NCBI RefSeq assembly: GCF_035989885.1
Contig: NZ_CP108518.1
Location: forward strand, 1,736,001-1,800,000
Direction: 5' to 3'
Length of the DNA stretch: 64,000 bases
From: Streptomyces sp. NBC_01232
GTDB lineage: Bacteria; Actinomycetota; Actinomycetes; Streptomycetales; Streptomycetaceae
In this document: in pieces, positions 1 through 7,349 of the stretch
Layout of the letters: each line of letters begins with the position of its first letter
Position numbering within the stretch: position 1 is the stretch's first letter
The notes under the pieces: generated by a model
What the model saw: only the letters and a program-made list of their open reading frames with translations
What the model was told of the DNA's origin: nothing
The model's database searches: none
Program-made: the position numbers and the translations under genes

Positions 1-675
1 AGCCCACGGCGCGGCTGCGATCGCCGCACCCGCCTGGTCACGCAGCGTGCGCACGGCGGTGGACGGATCGACCGCCCCGTAGACCGCACTGCCCGCCACG
101 AAGACGTCCGCGCCGGCCTCGGCGCAGCGTTCGATGGTCGAGGCCGAGACCCCGCCGTCCACCTGGAGCCACAGCTCCAGACCGTGCTTCGAGATCAGCT
201 CACGGGTACGGCGGATCTTCGGGAGCATGATGTCGAGAAAGGGCTGGCCGCCGAAGCCGGGCTCGACGGTCATGATCAGCAGCATGTCGAGCTCGGGAAG
301 GATGTCCTCGTACTGTTCGATGGGCGTCGCGGGCTTGAGCGCCATCGAGGCTCGGGCCCCCTTGGCCCGGATCTCCCGCGCGAGCCGCACGGGCGCGGCG
401 GCGGCCTCGGCGTGGAAGGTGACGGAGCCGGCACCGGCCTCCACGTACTGCGGGGCCCAGCGGTCCGGGTTCTCGATCATCAGGTGGAGGTCCAGCGGGA
501 TGTCCGTGGCCCTGCTCAGGGACTCCACGATCGGCATACCGAGGGTGAGGTTCGGGACGAAGTGGTTGTCCATGACATCGACATGCAGCCAGTCGGCTCC
601 CTCGACGGCCTTCGCCTCCTCGGCGAGTCGGGCGAAGTCGGCGGACAGGATGCTGGGATAAATCTGAGCGGCCAT
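1..675 (-). CDS. rpe: Ribulose-phosphate 3-epimerase, 3' end cut by window edge
   Basis: Interconverts ribulose 5-phosphate and xylulose 5-phosphate in the cytosolic pentose phosphate pathway. Reading left from the ATG at 675 gives an open frame to base 1 (225 codons, no stop), so only a few C-terminal residues are missing compared with the usual 220-230. The N-terminus [17 protein letters not shown] is the classic Rpe start. [16 protein letters not shown] (about residues 32-47), DLHLMIENP and [10 protein letters not shown] carry the expected metal and phosphate-binding residues of the TIM barrel (His, Asp and Met around HVDVMD; Asp-His in DLHLM; the GFGGQ loop). It is the last core gene before the accessory island that begins near 770. 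Assignment is secure. Confidence 0.95.
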   Translation of the reverse strand, partial: MAAQIYPSILSADFARLAEEAKAVEGADWLHVDVMDNHFVPNLTLGMPIVESLSRATDIPLDLHLMIENPDRWAPQYVEAGAGSVTFHAEAAAAPVRLAREIRAKGARASMALKPATPIEQYEDILPELDMLLIMTVEPGFGGQPFLDIMLPKIRRTRELISKHGLELWLQVDGGVSASTIERCAEAGADVFVAGSAVYGAVDPSTAVRTLRDQAGAAIAAAPWA

Positions 676-807
676 GCCCCAAGCCTGCCATGCCTGCGGC
701 CTGTTCCGGCCACGACCCCGCAAGTCACAGCTCACGTAGCAGTGCTTAAATGATCACGGGGAACGTTTAACTTGTTCTTCGAGATCGGCTTCGGTGCGGT
801 CCTGTCC

Positions 808-1350
808 ATGACATTGGCTTCGCGCCGGCGCCCGGAGCGCCACCCCCGGGCGGGCCGCACGGCACCCGTCCGAACCTCAGGAGCAGACACCGTTCCCTCC
901 CGCACCGACTCCCCCTGGCGCAATCCGGACTTCCGCACCCTCCTCGGCGCCGCCACCCTCAGCCGGCTCGGCACCAACACCGGCCACGTGGCCGTCCCCC
1001 TGCTCGCCCTCACCGCCCTCGACGCGAGCCCCACCCAGGTCGGCACCCCCGCCGCGCTCTCCACCCTCGCCTTCCTGCTGATCGGCCTGCCCGCCGGAGC
1101 CGGGGTCGATCGCCTGCGCACCGGCCGCGCCCTCATCACCGCCGACCTCGCCGGGCCGCGCTCCTCGCCTCCTTACCGCTCGCACGGCGGCTCGACGCCC
1201 TCACGCCGGGGCAGCCGTACGCCGCGGCCCTACCGGGCGGCGTCGCCCCGCCTTCTCCGACTTCTCCGACGCCGGCTCCCAGAGCGTCCTGCCGGAGCTC
1301 ATCGGCCGGGAGGGCCGGTGCGCGCGAACACCGCGACGGCAACCCTCAAG
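808..1350 (+). pseudogene. Decayed MFS transporter fragment
   Basis: This is a remnant of a major facilitator superfamily efflux protein. The first frame reads DSPWRNPDFRTLLGAATLSR, then two hydrophobic helices, the second followed by PAGAGVDRLRTGRALITADL, which is the loop 2-3 signature of 12-helix MFS drug exporters. After about position 1150 the coding continues in other frames: LLASLPLARRLDALTPGQPY, then SDAGSQSVLPELIGREG, then VRANTATATLKA. This is the order expected for helices 3-5, but it needs at least two or three frameshifts. Nothing of the remaining two thirds of the protein follows. It is broken and truncated and is probably not functional. The start is uncertain (ATG at 772 or 808). 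Its decay beside a repeat element fits an unstable accessory island. Confidence 0.75.
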
Positions 1351-1459
1351 GCCTCTCCCCCTTCCGGGGCGCGGCGGGGTTGCGGAGTGAGGGGCAGGGC
1401 GGGGCGATAGGCGCGGGGTGTCTCGGGGGTGGCAGGATCCGAGCAGTCGGGAGTCAGAG

Positions 1460-1880
1460 ATGCGTATGGGGGTTTCCCGTCAGTCTCATCGTCTCTCCGT
1501 GTCGGGCCGGCCCCTCAAGGGCGCTCCCTACGGTCGCGTCGCTGCGCGATGGCCTGCGGCCACCCTTGACCGACCGTCCCGCCCCGGACATACGAAGACT
1601 GTCGGGAAGCCCCCAAAAGAACGAGCCGGTCCGAGCTTCCAAGGACGGGGTGGCCGGAGAAGCCCTGCCCGGTCGGGGGTGGGCCTCTTCCCGAGGCGGG
1701 GCCCATGCCACACACCGGCCGGGTCGGGGGAAGCGCGTCCAATCGCTACGCGCTCCGCACGTCTCAGCATCTCCAGCCCGTCTTGGGTCGGACATAGGCC
1801 GCCCACGGTCCCGGTTCACCTCACGAACTGCGTCCGACGACCGTCTGGAGCCCGGCATAAGCCGCGTCAGATCGCTACGT
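1460..1880 (+). repeat. Left arm of a large inverted repeat
   Basis: From TGCGTATGGGGGTTTCCCG at 1461 this stretch matches the reverse complement of 2127-2540 at high identity, with small gaps. Shared blocks include the GTCTCTCCGTGTCGGGCCGG stretch, CCCCTCAAGGGCGCTCC, GACCGACCGTCCCGCCCCGG, CATACGAAGACTG, AGAAGCCCTGCCCGGTCGGG and ATCGCTACGCGCTCC. The inner end carries a short unit with the words GACATAGGCCGCCCACGG and GCGTCCGACGACCG. No convincing protein is encoded; the several overlapping open frames are GC-driven and repeat with the arm. Confidence 0.85.
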
Positions 1881-2126
1881 GCTTCTCCTGGACTGCGACC
1901 GGCGGCCGGCAGAGCCTGATGCCTCGGCTATTCCGTCGTGGATCCGGGTCAGTGCACAAGTGACACCACAAACCCACCCCCAAACAGGGGCAATTGGGGC
2001 AAACGGCCGGCGATTCGAGCGGTCCGCTCTCGCTGACCCCACTCCACGACGAAATGGCCGCTGTCAGGCGTCTTTCCACCCCAGACAGCGTCGAGACGCC
2101 CTCAATGAGGAGCGCTGGGGCGTCCT
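1881..2126. other. Spacer between inverted-repeat arms
   Basis: About 250 bp of sequence separate the arms. It is locally less GC-rich than its flanks (for example around 1960-2000, ACAAACCCACCCCCAAACAG). A leftward open frame (stop near 1867, start near 2079) reads a cysteine-rich stretch, SPAVCPNCPCLGVGLWCHLC, but it has no supporting Shine-Dalgarno or recognisable family. I do not call a gene here. Confidence 0.4.
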
Positions 2127-2540
2127 GGGCGGCCTATGTCCAGCCCAAGGCGGTCGTCGGACGCATCTCGACAGAGGAACCGAGGCCGTGGGCGGCTTAT
2201 GTCCAGCCCAAGACGGTCTGGAGACGCTGAGAGATGAGGAGCGCGTAGCGATCGGACGCGCCTCCCCCGACCCGGGCCCTGGGCTGCATGGGCCCCGTCT
2301 CGGGAAGAAGCCTCACCCCCGACCGGGCAGGGCTTCTCCGGCCGCCCCGTCCCTGTCTTGATGGCCCGGCCCGTTCCTTTGGGGGTTTCCCGGCAGTCTT
2401 CGTATGTCCGGGGCGGGACGGTCGGTCAAGGGTGGCCGCAGGCCATCGCGCAGCGACGCGACGACGAAGGAGGAGCGCCCTTGAGGGGCCGGCCCGACAC
2501 GGAGAGACGATGAGACTGACGGGAAACCCCCATACACATC
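2127..2540 (-). repeat. Right arm of the large inverted repeat
   Basis: This is the reverse-complement partner of 1460-1880. It ends at 2540 with CCCCATACACATC, the mirror of the left arm's outer end. The inner end has two direct copies, about 60 bp apart (near 2127 and 2197), of a word close to GGGCGGCYTATGTCCAGCCC, so the arms contain a small tandem unit as well as being inverted. The arm ends about 75 bp downstream of the stop codon of the immunity-like gene at 2615-3259. Confidence 0.85.
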
Positions 2541-2614
2541 CCAGACCACCGCCCCAGCGGCTCCCGCCGCCCCAGAAGCCACCCCGCGCCCCGCCAGGTC
2601 CGCCCGTCGAGCGC

Positions 2615-3259
2615 CTAGCCGCGCGTCGCGTCCGTGAGGTCCGGTCCGCGGCCGTCGATGAGGTCGGGAGCCGCGAGCCCGTAGCCCACGGCTCGTCCGT
2701 AGTACGTCGGCTCGCCGGCCTCCGCCGCCGCTCCGAGCGCCTGGTCGAGCTCCCGTAGGGCCGACTCGAGCCGGGGTGCGTTGTGGGCGTGGATGACCGG
2801 CTGCGGCTCGCCCCGGAAATCGCAGTGCCCCCAGACGTCGTGGTACACGGACAGTTCGGCCCAGAGGCCCGTCCGGTCGGACGCCAAGAAGAGTTCCACC
2901 AGCCGGTACTCCCTGTGCCGTTCACCGTCGGCATCGAGCCAGACGCCCGATCCCAGCACGGTGATCCCCCCGATCTCCGCCTGCGGATAACCGGTCGGCC
3001 GACAGGCGCGGAGCCGATCGGGCAGTGCCGGATCGTCGAGTGATCGCGTCACGAGGCTCAGGCGACTGTGCATACCGAGGCCGCCCCGGCCGGTCTGGAA
3101 CCAGTCCCACTCAAGTGAGGACGGCACCAGCAAGGTGTACTTCTCCAGCACGGCGCTCATACGGCCGGCGGTCTTGAGCGCGAACTCCAGACCCGGCTCC
3201 GGCACATCATCCAGATCCCAGACCCACGAGCCGCTCTCTTTCGGCGCCCGCATCAGCAT
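2615..3259 (-). CDS. Presumed immunity protein, family A copy 3
   Basis: A 214-residue protein of no family I recognise, paralogous to the gene at 6691-7335 and to the pseudogene at 5281-5716. Shared blocks include the start MLMRAPKESGSW, DPALPDRLRACRPTG, EYRLVEL, DVWGHCDFRGEPQPVIHAHN, NAPRLESALRELD and the C-terminal PDLIDGRGPDLTDATRG. It has no signal peptide or membrane segment, so it is cytosolic. The ATG at 3259 follows an AAGGAGG Shine-Dalgarno at good spacing. It is the last gene of the toxin-linked run. The immunity role is inferred from position (copy A1 directly follows the toxin) and from duplication, a habit of polymorphic-toxin loci; nothing in the sequence proves it. Confidence 0.6.
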   Translation of the reverse strand: MLMRAPKESGSWVWDLDDVPEPGLEFALKTAGRMSAVLEKYTLLVPSSLEWDWFQTGRGGLGMHSRLSLVTRSLDDPALPDRLRACRPTGYPQAEIGGITVLGSGVWLDADGERHREYRLVELFLASDRTGLWAELSVYHDVWGHCDFRGEPQPVIHAHNAPRLESALRELDQALGAAAEAGEPTYYGRAVGYGLAAPDLIDGRGPDLTDATRG

Positions 3260-3321
3260 GGCCCACGAACCTCCTTACACTTCAACGGCATTGACGCGGC
3301 AATCCCAAGCCCCTTGCGCCG

Positions 3322-3654
3322 TCACCCCGGCGGCATCGGCTGCTCCGGCGCCTCGTTGAACAGATAGCCGTAAAGGGCCCGGAGATACGTATCCAGGGTT
3401 TCGGTGTCAGGAAATTCGATATCAGTCAGCTGCTCATACTCGGCCGGCCCGAAGGAATCGTCCGCAATGATCCGATCGAATCCCGAGCGGATCAATTCCA
3501 CATAAGAGTCACTGAAGCTCAGCAAAGTGGGCCTCAGATAACCGCTCACGTCATAGCCCTCTTCGAGGCTCAGATGCGCTCTGAAGAAATTTCTGAAATT
3601 CGCGTCCACTGAATCATCTTCTTTGATGACGAGGACCGGACCTACGCTCGCCAC
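3322..3654 (-). CDS. Presumed immunity protein, family B copy 2
   Basis: A small acidic protein (110 residues from GTG 3654) paralogous to the 98-residue gene at 6309-6605. The two share EGYDVSGYLRPTLL, the RSGF block, SFGPAEYEQLTDIEFPD, a helix ending YLRALYGYLF and the same last residues EQPMPPG. Alignment with its paralogue suggests the true start may be the GTG at 3609, giving 95 residues; the upstream start has no clear Shine-Dalgarno. Base composition is visibly less GC-rich than the core genes. It lies between the DUF6177-like gene and family A copy 3, so here the order is B then A, the reverse of the A1-B1 pair. Function unknown; an immunity role is an inference. Confidence 0.55.
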   Translation of the reverse strand: MASVGPVLVIKEDDSVDANFRNFFRAHLSLEEGYDVSGYLRPTLLSFSDSYVELIRSGFDRIIADDSFGPAEYEQLTDIEFPDTETLDTYLRALYGYLFNEAPEQPMPPG

Positions 3655-3668
3655 CCGGCCCGGGCCGA

Positions 3669-5096
3669 CTAGGCGGGCGGTGCGCCGCGCAGGTGGCGCA
3701 GGAGCTGCTCCAGAGCGGTCCAGCTCTCAGCGGTCCGGCCGTCGCCGAGCGCGTAGTAGAAACCGGGCCGGACGCTCGGGCCCAGCCGCACCGGGCGTTC
3801 CTTGAGCGGCGTCCTGCTCGCCCTGTCACGCCCCGCCTCCTGGACCTCCGTGGGGCCGAGTACGAACGCGTACGGCAGCGGCGGGTTCTCGTAGTGGGGC
3901 GGGGCGCTCAGGTCCCGGCGGGCTTCGCGCAGCTGGCACAGCATGGTCTGCAGTCCGTACCGGGTCACCAGCTCGCCCGCCAGCCCCGGCAGCGCCTCCA
4001 TCGGGAGCTCCTCATCGGGGCCGTAGCCCACGGTGAGGGTGATGTCCTCCTCCACTCCCTCCGGGGTGCGGATGACGCGCAAGGTGGCGACGGCGGGCCG
4101 GTCAGGGGTGCCGACGGCAACGGTCCACGTGGAGCGGGGGGCGCGTTCGTACGCCAGCTCGGTCAGCTGGCGCCGCGACCACGTCAGACCGGCGGGCTCC
4201 GACGTGCCCCAGCCGGCCGGCGGGCCGCCGGTCAGCGCCTGCCAGGCGGCTTCGAGCGCGCCGCCGAGGAGAAGGTCCGCCGTGGGGCGGTGCAGGGTGC
4301 GGAAGGAGACGCTGAGCTGGCGCTCGCCGGTGGGCCCGGCCTCCTCGAAGGCGTCCGCCACCGGCGTCTCGCCGTTCTCGTCCCGGGCCGGGGAAAAGGC
4401 GTCGTCCTGCCAGGTCAGTACGGCGCCGGTCAGGCCGTCGTAGTAGCCGCACCGCTCGTCCTGCACCACCCAGCGCGAGGGTATCGACTGCAGCAACAGG
4501 CGCGTGGGCAGGGAGATGCGACAGTGCGGCGGGGTGACGATCTGCAGGGACCGGTCGCTCTCCACGGTGGCCCTCAGCACCTCGGAGAGCCAGCTCGTCA
4601 TGGGGACGACCGGGCGGTCCTGGAGGACAACGGCAGCCTTGTCGGTGAGCATGTCGACGGCCGGCTGGGCTGCCGCGGGGGCCGGTACTGCGGTGATGCC
4701 GGAGACGTCGACGGGGCGGGCCGCGCCGACGGTGCCCGGGGCGTCCGGCGGCCAGACCCGGCCGCCCAGCAGCATGGTCAGCCGGGCCGCGAAGGCTCCG
4801 GCGAGCTGCTCGGCCTGGGGTACGCCCGCGGCGGCGCGGGCCTCGACCCACCACGCCGGGCCGTCGCCCGACAGCTCTGCGCCGGGCCCCAGCAGGCGGG
4901 CCGCCTCGCCGGGCACCTGGAGCATCAACGGCACTTCGATCGATACGAGCGGCCGGCCATCGGCGTCACACAGTTGAACCACTGCGCCCTCGCCGGCGCT
5001 CTCGACCCGCAGGTCCGGCCCGCCCGCGAGCAGGCCGGCCAAAACGCTCATCGCGTCGGGCATGCGCTCGGTGAGCGCGATCACGTCCTTGGTCAT
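3669..5096 (-). CDS. DUF6177-like protein of WXG/type VII-type loci
   Basis: A 475-residue cytosolic protein starting MTKDVIALTERMPD at the ATG at 5096. It resembles what I remember as the DUF6177 family of Streptomyces, found near WXG/type VII-like loci; that name is from memory. The visible layout is an N-terminal region with GAVVQLCDADGRPLVSIEVP (about 38-57), a proline/alanine linker (about 128-147), a middle domain with PPHCRISLPTRLLLQSIPS, and a C-terminal domain ending in FYYALGDGRTAESWTALEQL (about 447-466), which reads like the end of an SseB/secretion-accessory fold. There is no signal peptide or transmembrane helix. It sits inside the duplicated immunity genes rather than beside the toxin, in the same leftward run. 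Exact role unknown. Confidence 0.6.
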   Translation of the reverse strand: MTKDVIALTERMPDAMSVLAGLLAGGPDLRVESAGEGAVVQLCDADGRPLVSIEVPLMLQVPGEAARLLGPGAELSGDGPAWWVEARAAAGVPQAEQLAGAFAARLTMLLGGRVWPPDAPGTVGAARPVDVSGITAVPAPAAAQPAVDMLTDKAAVVLQDRPVVPMTSWLSEVLRATVESDRSLQIVTPPHCRISLPTRLLLQSIPSRWVVQDERCGYYDGLTGAVLTWQDDAFSPARDENGETPVADAFEEAGPTGERQLSVSFRTLHRPTADLLLGGALEAAWQALTGGPPAGWGTSEPAGLTWSRRQLTELAYERAPRSTWTVAVGTPDRPAVATLRVIRTPEGVEEDITLTVGYGPDEELPMEALPGLAGELVTRYGLQTMLCQLREARRDLSAPPHYENPPLPYAFVLGPTEVQEAGRDRASRTPLKERPVRLGPSVRPGFYYALGDGRTAESWTALEQLLRHLRGAPPA

Positions 5097-5280
5097 GCCG
5101 TGTTCCCTGTCGTCATATCTCTCGGTGCGTTTCTGTCAGTGCTTCGCGGACCTGCGCACGCACGCGTTCGTTTCCGAAGGCCGGCAGATACTCGCCGAAC
5201 CGCCGACCTTCCGGGCCCCGCGCTGGGGAGACGACGGCCCCGCATGGACCGGCACCCGATCTCGCCGAACTGGTCGCCCA

Positions 5281-5716
5281 CTAGCCGAGCGCCGCATCGG
5301 TGACGTCCGGTCCGAGCCCGTCGATGATGTCGGGAGCCCCGAGTCCGTAGCCCTCGGCCCGCCCGTAGTACGTCGGTTCGCCGGGCTCCGCGGCGGCGCC
5401 GAGCACCTGCTCCAGCTCCTGAAGGGCGGCGGCGAGCCTCGGTGCGTTGTTGGCGTGGGTGAGTGGCTGCGGTCCACGGAAATCGCAATGCCCCCAAACG
5501 CCGTGTGTCGGCCCTCAGCCTGCAGTGCACACCGAGGCCGCCCCTGCCGGTCTGGAACCAAGGCCACTCGAGTGAATGCAGCTCCATCAGGTCGTGCTTC
5601 GCGAGCACCGCGCTCATACGCGCCGCGGTGGCGAGCGCGAACTCCAGACCGGGACCCGGCATGTCGTCCAGGATCCAGGTCCACGAGCAGCTTTCCTTGG
5701 GCGCGCGCATCAGCAT
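5281..5716 (-). pseudogene. Family A immunity gene, copy 2, internally deleted
   Basis: The N-terminal part (MLMRAPKESCSWTW from the ATG at 5716, then FQTGRGGLGVHCRLRADT) matches intact copies A1 and A3. The C-terminal part appears in another frame: GVWGHCDFRG, HANNAPRLAAALQELE, EPGEPTYYGRAEGYGL, then DIIDGLGPDVTDAALG and a TAG stop at 5281. The region spans 436 bp against 645 bp in the intact copies, so 209 bp are missing (not a multiple of three) near 5503-5512, joining the halves out of frame. The 187 bp downstream, up to the DUF6177-like start, hold nothing I can identify. It is good evidence that this immunity array gains and loses copies. Confidence 0.85.
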
Positions 5717-5795
5717 GGTCGGCGAACTCTCCTGCTTCGGGGCAGCTTTGCTGCGGAAGGACGGCGGTGGGCTCACCGCGGGTGTTGTTGTCGGC

Positions 5796-6290
5796 TCAGG
5801 CGGCGAGCAGAGCCTCGGCACGACGGAAGAGGTCGTCGTCCTCCAACTCCACGTGCTCTGCATTGATGTCGGTGACGATCCGCCGCAGAACCTTCACCCA
5901 CTCACCGATGAACTCCCCCACAGGAACGACGACATCGCCCCGTTCGGCCAGTAGCGACTCGTAGCTGCCGAGGATGCTGTGCCAGCGCGCCCGGATCCTC
6001 AGCGAATCGCCCTTGCGGACGATGCCCCACTCGGCCGAGAACGTGTCCGACCCCCAGAAGACCTCGTCGTCCGAGAATCCCGGCCGCCGGATCTTCTCGA
6101 GCAGGGGCACCAGATCGTCGAGAAGGACGGCCAGGTCATGGCCGTACGACAGCCGGACCGGCACCAGATTCCAGACGAGAAAGGCGTCGTCGGCCGCGGA
6201 GGAGTACATCTCGCCGACGGCATCAGCCATGTCGGCGGCCGAGCCACACCTCTGAACGGCCGGGCAACCCGCCTGCATCGAAAAGCTCAC
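5796..6290 (-). CDS. Uncharacterised small protein C of the toxin locus
   Basis: A 164-residue soluble protein of no recognised family. The N-terminal 20 residues are poorly conserved-looking and contain an alternative start (Met at position 21, ADMADAVGEMY). The middle carries aromatic, beta-like segments (EVFWGSDTF, EWGIVRKGDSLRIRARW). The C-terminal third is helical and acidic (GEFIGEWVKVLRRI, then EHVELEDDDLFRRAEALLAA). It starts 18 bp after the stop of family B copy 1 and is clearly co-transcribed with it. Size, composition and place suggest a further immunity protein or an antitoxin-like accessory; this is inference only. Confidence 0.55.
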   Translation of the reverse strand: MSFSMQAGCPAVQRCGSAADMADAVGEMYSSAADDAFLVWNLVPVRLSYGHDLAVLLDDLVPLLEKIRRPGFSDDEVFWGSDTFSAEWGIVRKGDSLRIRARWHSILGSYESLLAERGDVVVPVGEFIGEWVKVLRRIVTDINAEHVELEDDDLFRRAEALLAA

Positions 6291-6308
6291 CGTCGCACCA
6301 CAGCACCG

Positions 6309-6605
6309 TCAGCCCGGCGGCATCGGCTGCTCCGGCCCACCCTGGAACAGGTAGTCGTACATCGCCCGGAGGTAGGCATTCAGAGTCTCCTGGTCGGGGA
6401 ATTCGATATCAGTCAGCCGCTCATATTCAGCCGGGCCGAAGGAGCCGTCTGCCAAAGCCCGAGCGAAACCCGAACGAACCGCCTCGACGAACGGTTCGTT
6501 GAATCCGAGCAGCGTGGATCTGAGGTAGCCGCTCGTGTCATACCCTTCCACGAGATCGAGATACCTCCCGACGAAGCGCTCGAATCGCTCGTCCAACGCC
6601 GCCAT
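6309..6605 (-). CDS. Presumed immunity protein, family B copy 1
   Basis: A 98-residue acidic helical protein starting MAALDERFERFVGRYLDLVE at the ATG at 6605. It shares EGYDTSGYLRSTLL, SFGPAEYERLTDIEFPD, YLRAMYDYLF and the tail EQPMPPG with the copy at 3322-3654. It follows family A copy 1 after 85 bp and precedes protein C by 18 bp. The size and acidic, all-helical look recall colicin-type immunity proteins, but I cannot name the family. The likely partner is the toxin encoded upstream at 7350-9791. Confidence 0.6.
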   Translation of the reverse strand: MAALDERFERFVGRYLDLVEGYDTSGYLRSTLLGFNEPFVEAVRSGFARALADGSFGPAEYERLTDIEFPDQETLNAYLRAMYDYLFQGGPEQPMPPG

Positions 6606-6690
6606 TATTTCCCGTCCATCCTATCGAGGGCTTCACAGCTTCAGAATTCGAACGCAGCGTCGGACGGCCATTCGCCTTGAAGTATCGGAC

Positions 6691-7335
6691 CTACCCCCGA
6701 GTTGCGTTGGTGAGGTCCGGCCCCAGCCCGTCAATGATGTCGGGAGCCGCGAGCCCGTAGCCCTCGGCCCGCCCGTAGAACGTCGGCTCGCCGGGCTCCG
6801 CGGTGGCCCCGAGCACCCGGTCGAGTTCCCGCAGCGCGGAAGCGAGCCGCGGCGCATTGTTGGCGTGAATCATCGGCTGCGGATCGCCCCGGAAATCACA
6901 CTGACCCCAGACGTCATGAAAAACGGACACTTCGGCCCAGATCCCCAACTCATTCGAAGTCACCAGAAGTTCCACCAGACGGTATTCCCCGTGCCGCACT
7001 CCGTTCGCGTCGAACCAGGCACCCGAACCCAGTACGAGGATTCCGCCGATGTCCGCCTGTGGATTGCCAGTCGGTCGACAGGCGCGGAGCCGATCGGGCA
7101 ACGCCGGATCGCCGAGCGGGCGCGCGCGGATGCTCATCCTGCAGCTCACATTGAGGACGCCCTTGCCGGCAATGGACCAGTCCCACTCGAGTGAGTCAGG
7201 CGCCAATAGGGCGTGCGCCTCCAGCACCGCACTCATGCGCCCGGCGATCTCGAGCATGGACTCCAGGCCGGGCTCCGCGACGTCGTCCAGATCCCAGGTC
7301 CACGAGCCACTCTCCTTGGGCGCGCGCATCAGCAT
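6691..7335 (-). CDS. Presumed immunity protein, family A copy 1
   Basis: A 214-residue cytosolic protein, paralogue of the 2615-3259 gene and the same length when started at the ATG at 7335 (MLMRAPKESGSW). The SD AAGGAG at 7346-7351 overlaps the toxin stop codon, so translation of toxin and this gene is closely linked. An upstream TTG at 7344 is in frame but lies only two bases from the SD, so I reject it. Conserved blocks with copy 3 are DPALPDRLRACRPTGNPQ, GEYRLVEL, DVWGQCDFRGDPQP and NNAPRLASALRELD. Being the first gene after the toxin makes it the best candidate for the cognate immunity protein. Family unknown to me. Confidence 0.65.
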   Translation of the reverse strand: MLMRAPKESGSWTWDLDDVAEPGLESMLEIAGRMSAVLEAHALLAPDSLEWDWSIAGKGVLNVSCRMSIRARPLGDPALPDRLRACRPTGNPQADIGGILVLGSGAWFDANGVRHGEYRLVELLVTSNELGIWAEVSVFHDVWGQCDFRGDPQPMIHANNAPRLASALRELDRVLGATAEPGEPTFYGRAEGYGLAAPDIIDGLGPDLTNATRG

Positions 7336-7349
7336 GGTCGGCAAACTCC

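Noticed and set aside
1380..2582. Several short predicted proteins inside the inverted repeat
   Set aside because: They occur on both strands of the same repeated DNA, lack Shine-Dalgarno signals and change with the arm copy, so they are treated as repeat artefacts.
3693..5303. Rightward open frame of 536 codons opposite the DUF6177-like gene
   Set aside because: No homologous blocks; the opposite strand codes a coherent protein with good starts and neighbours.
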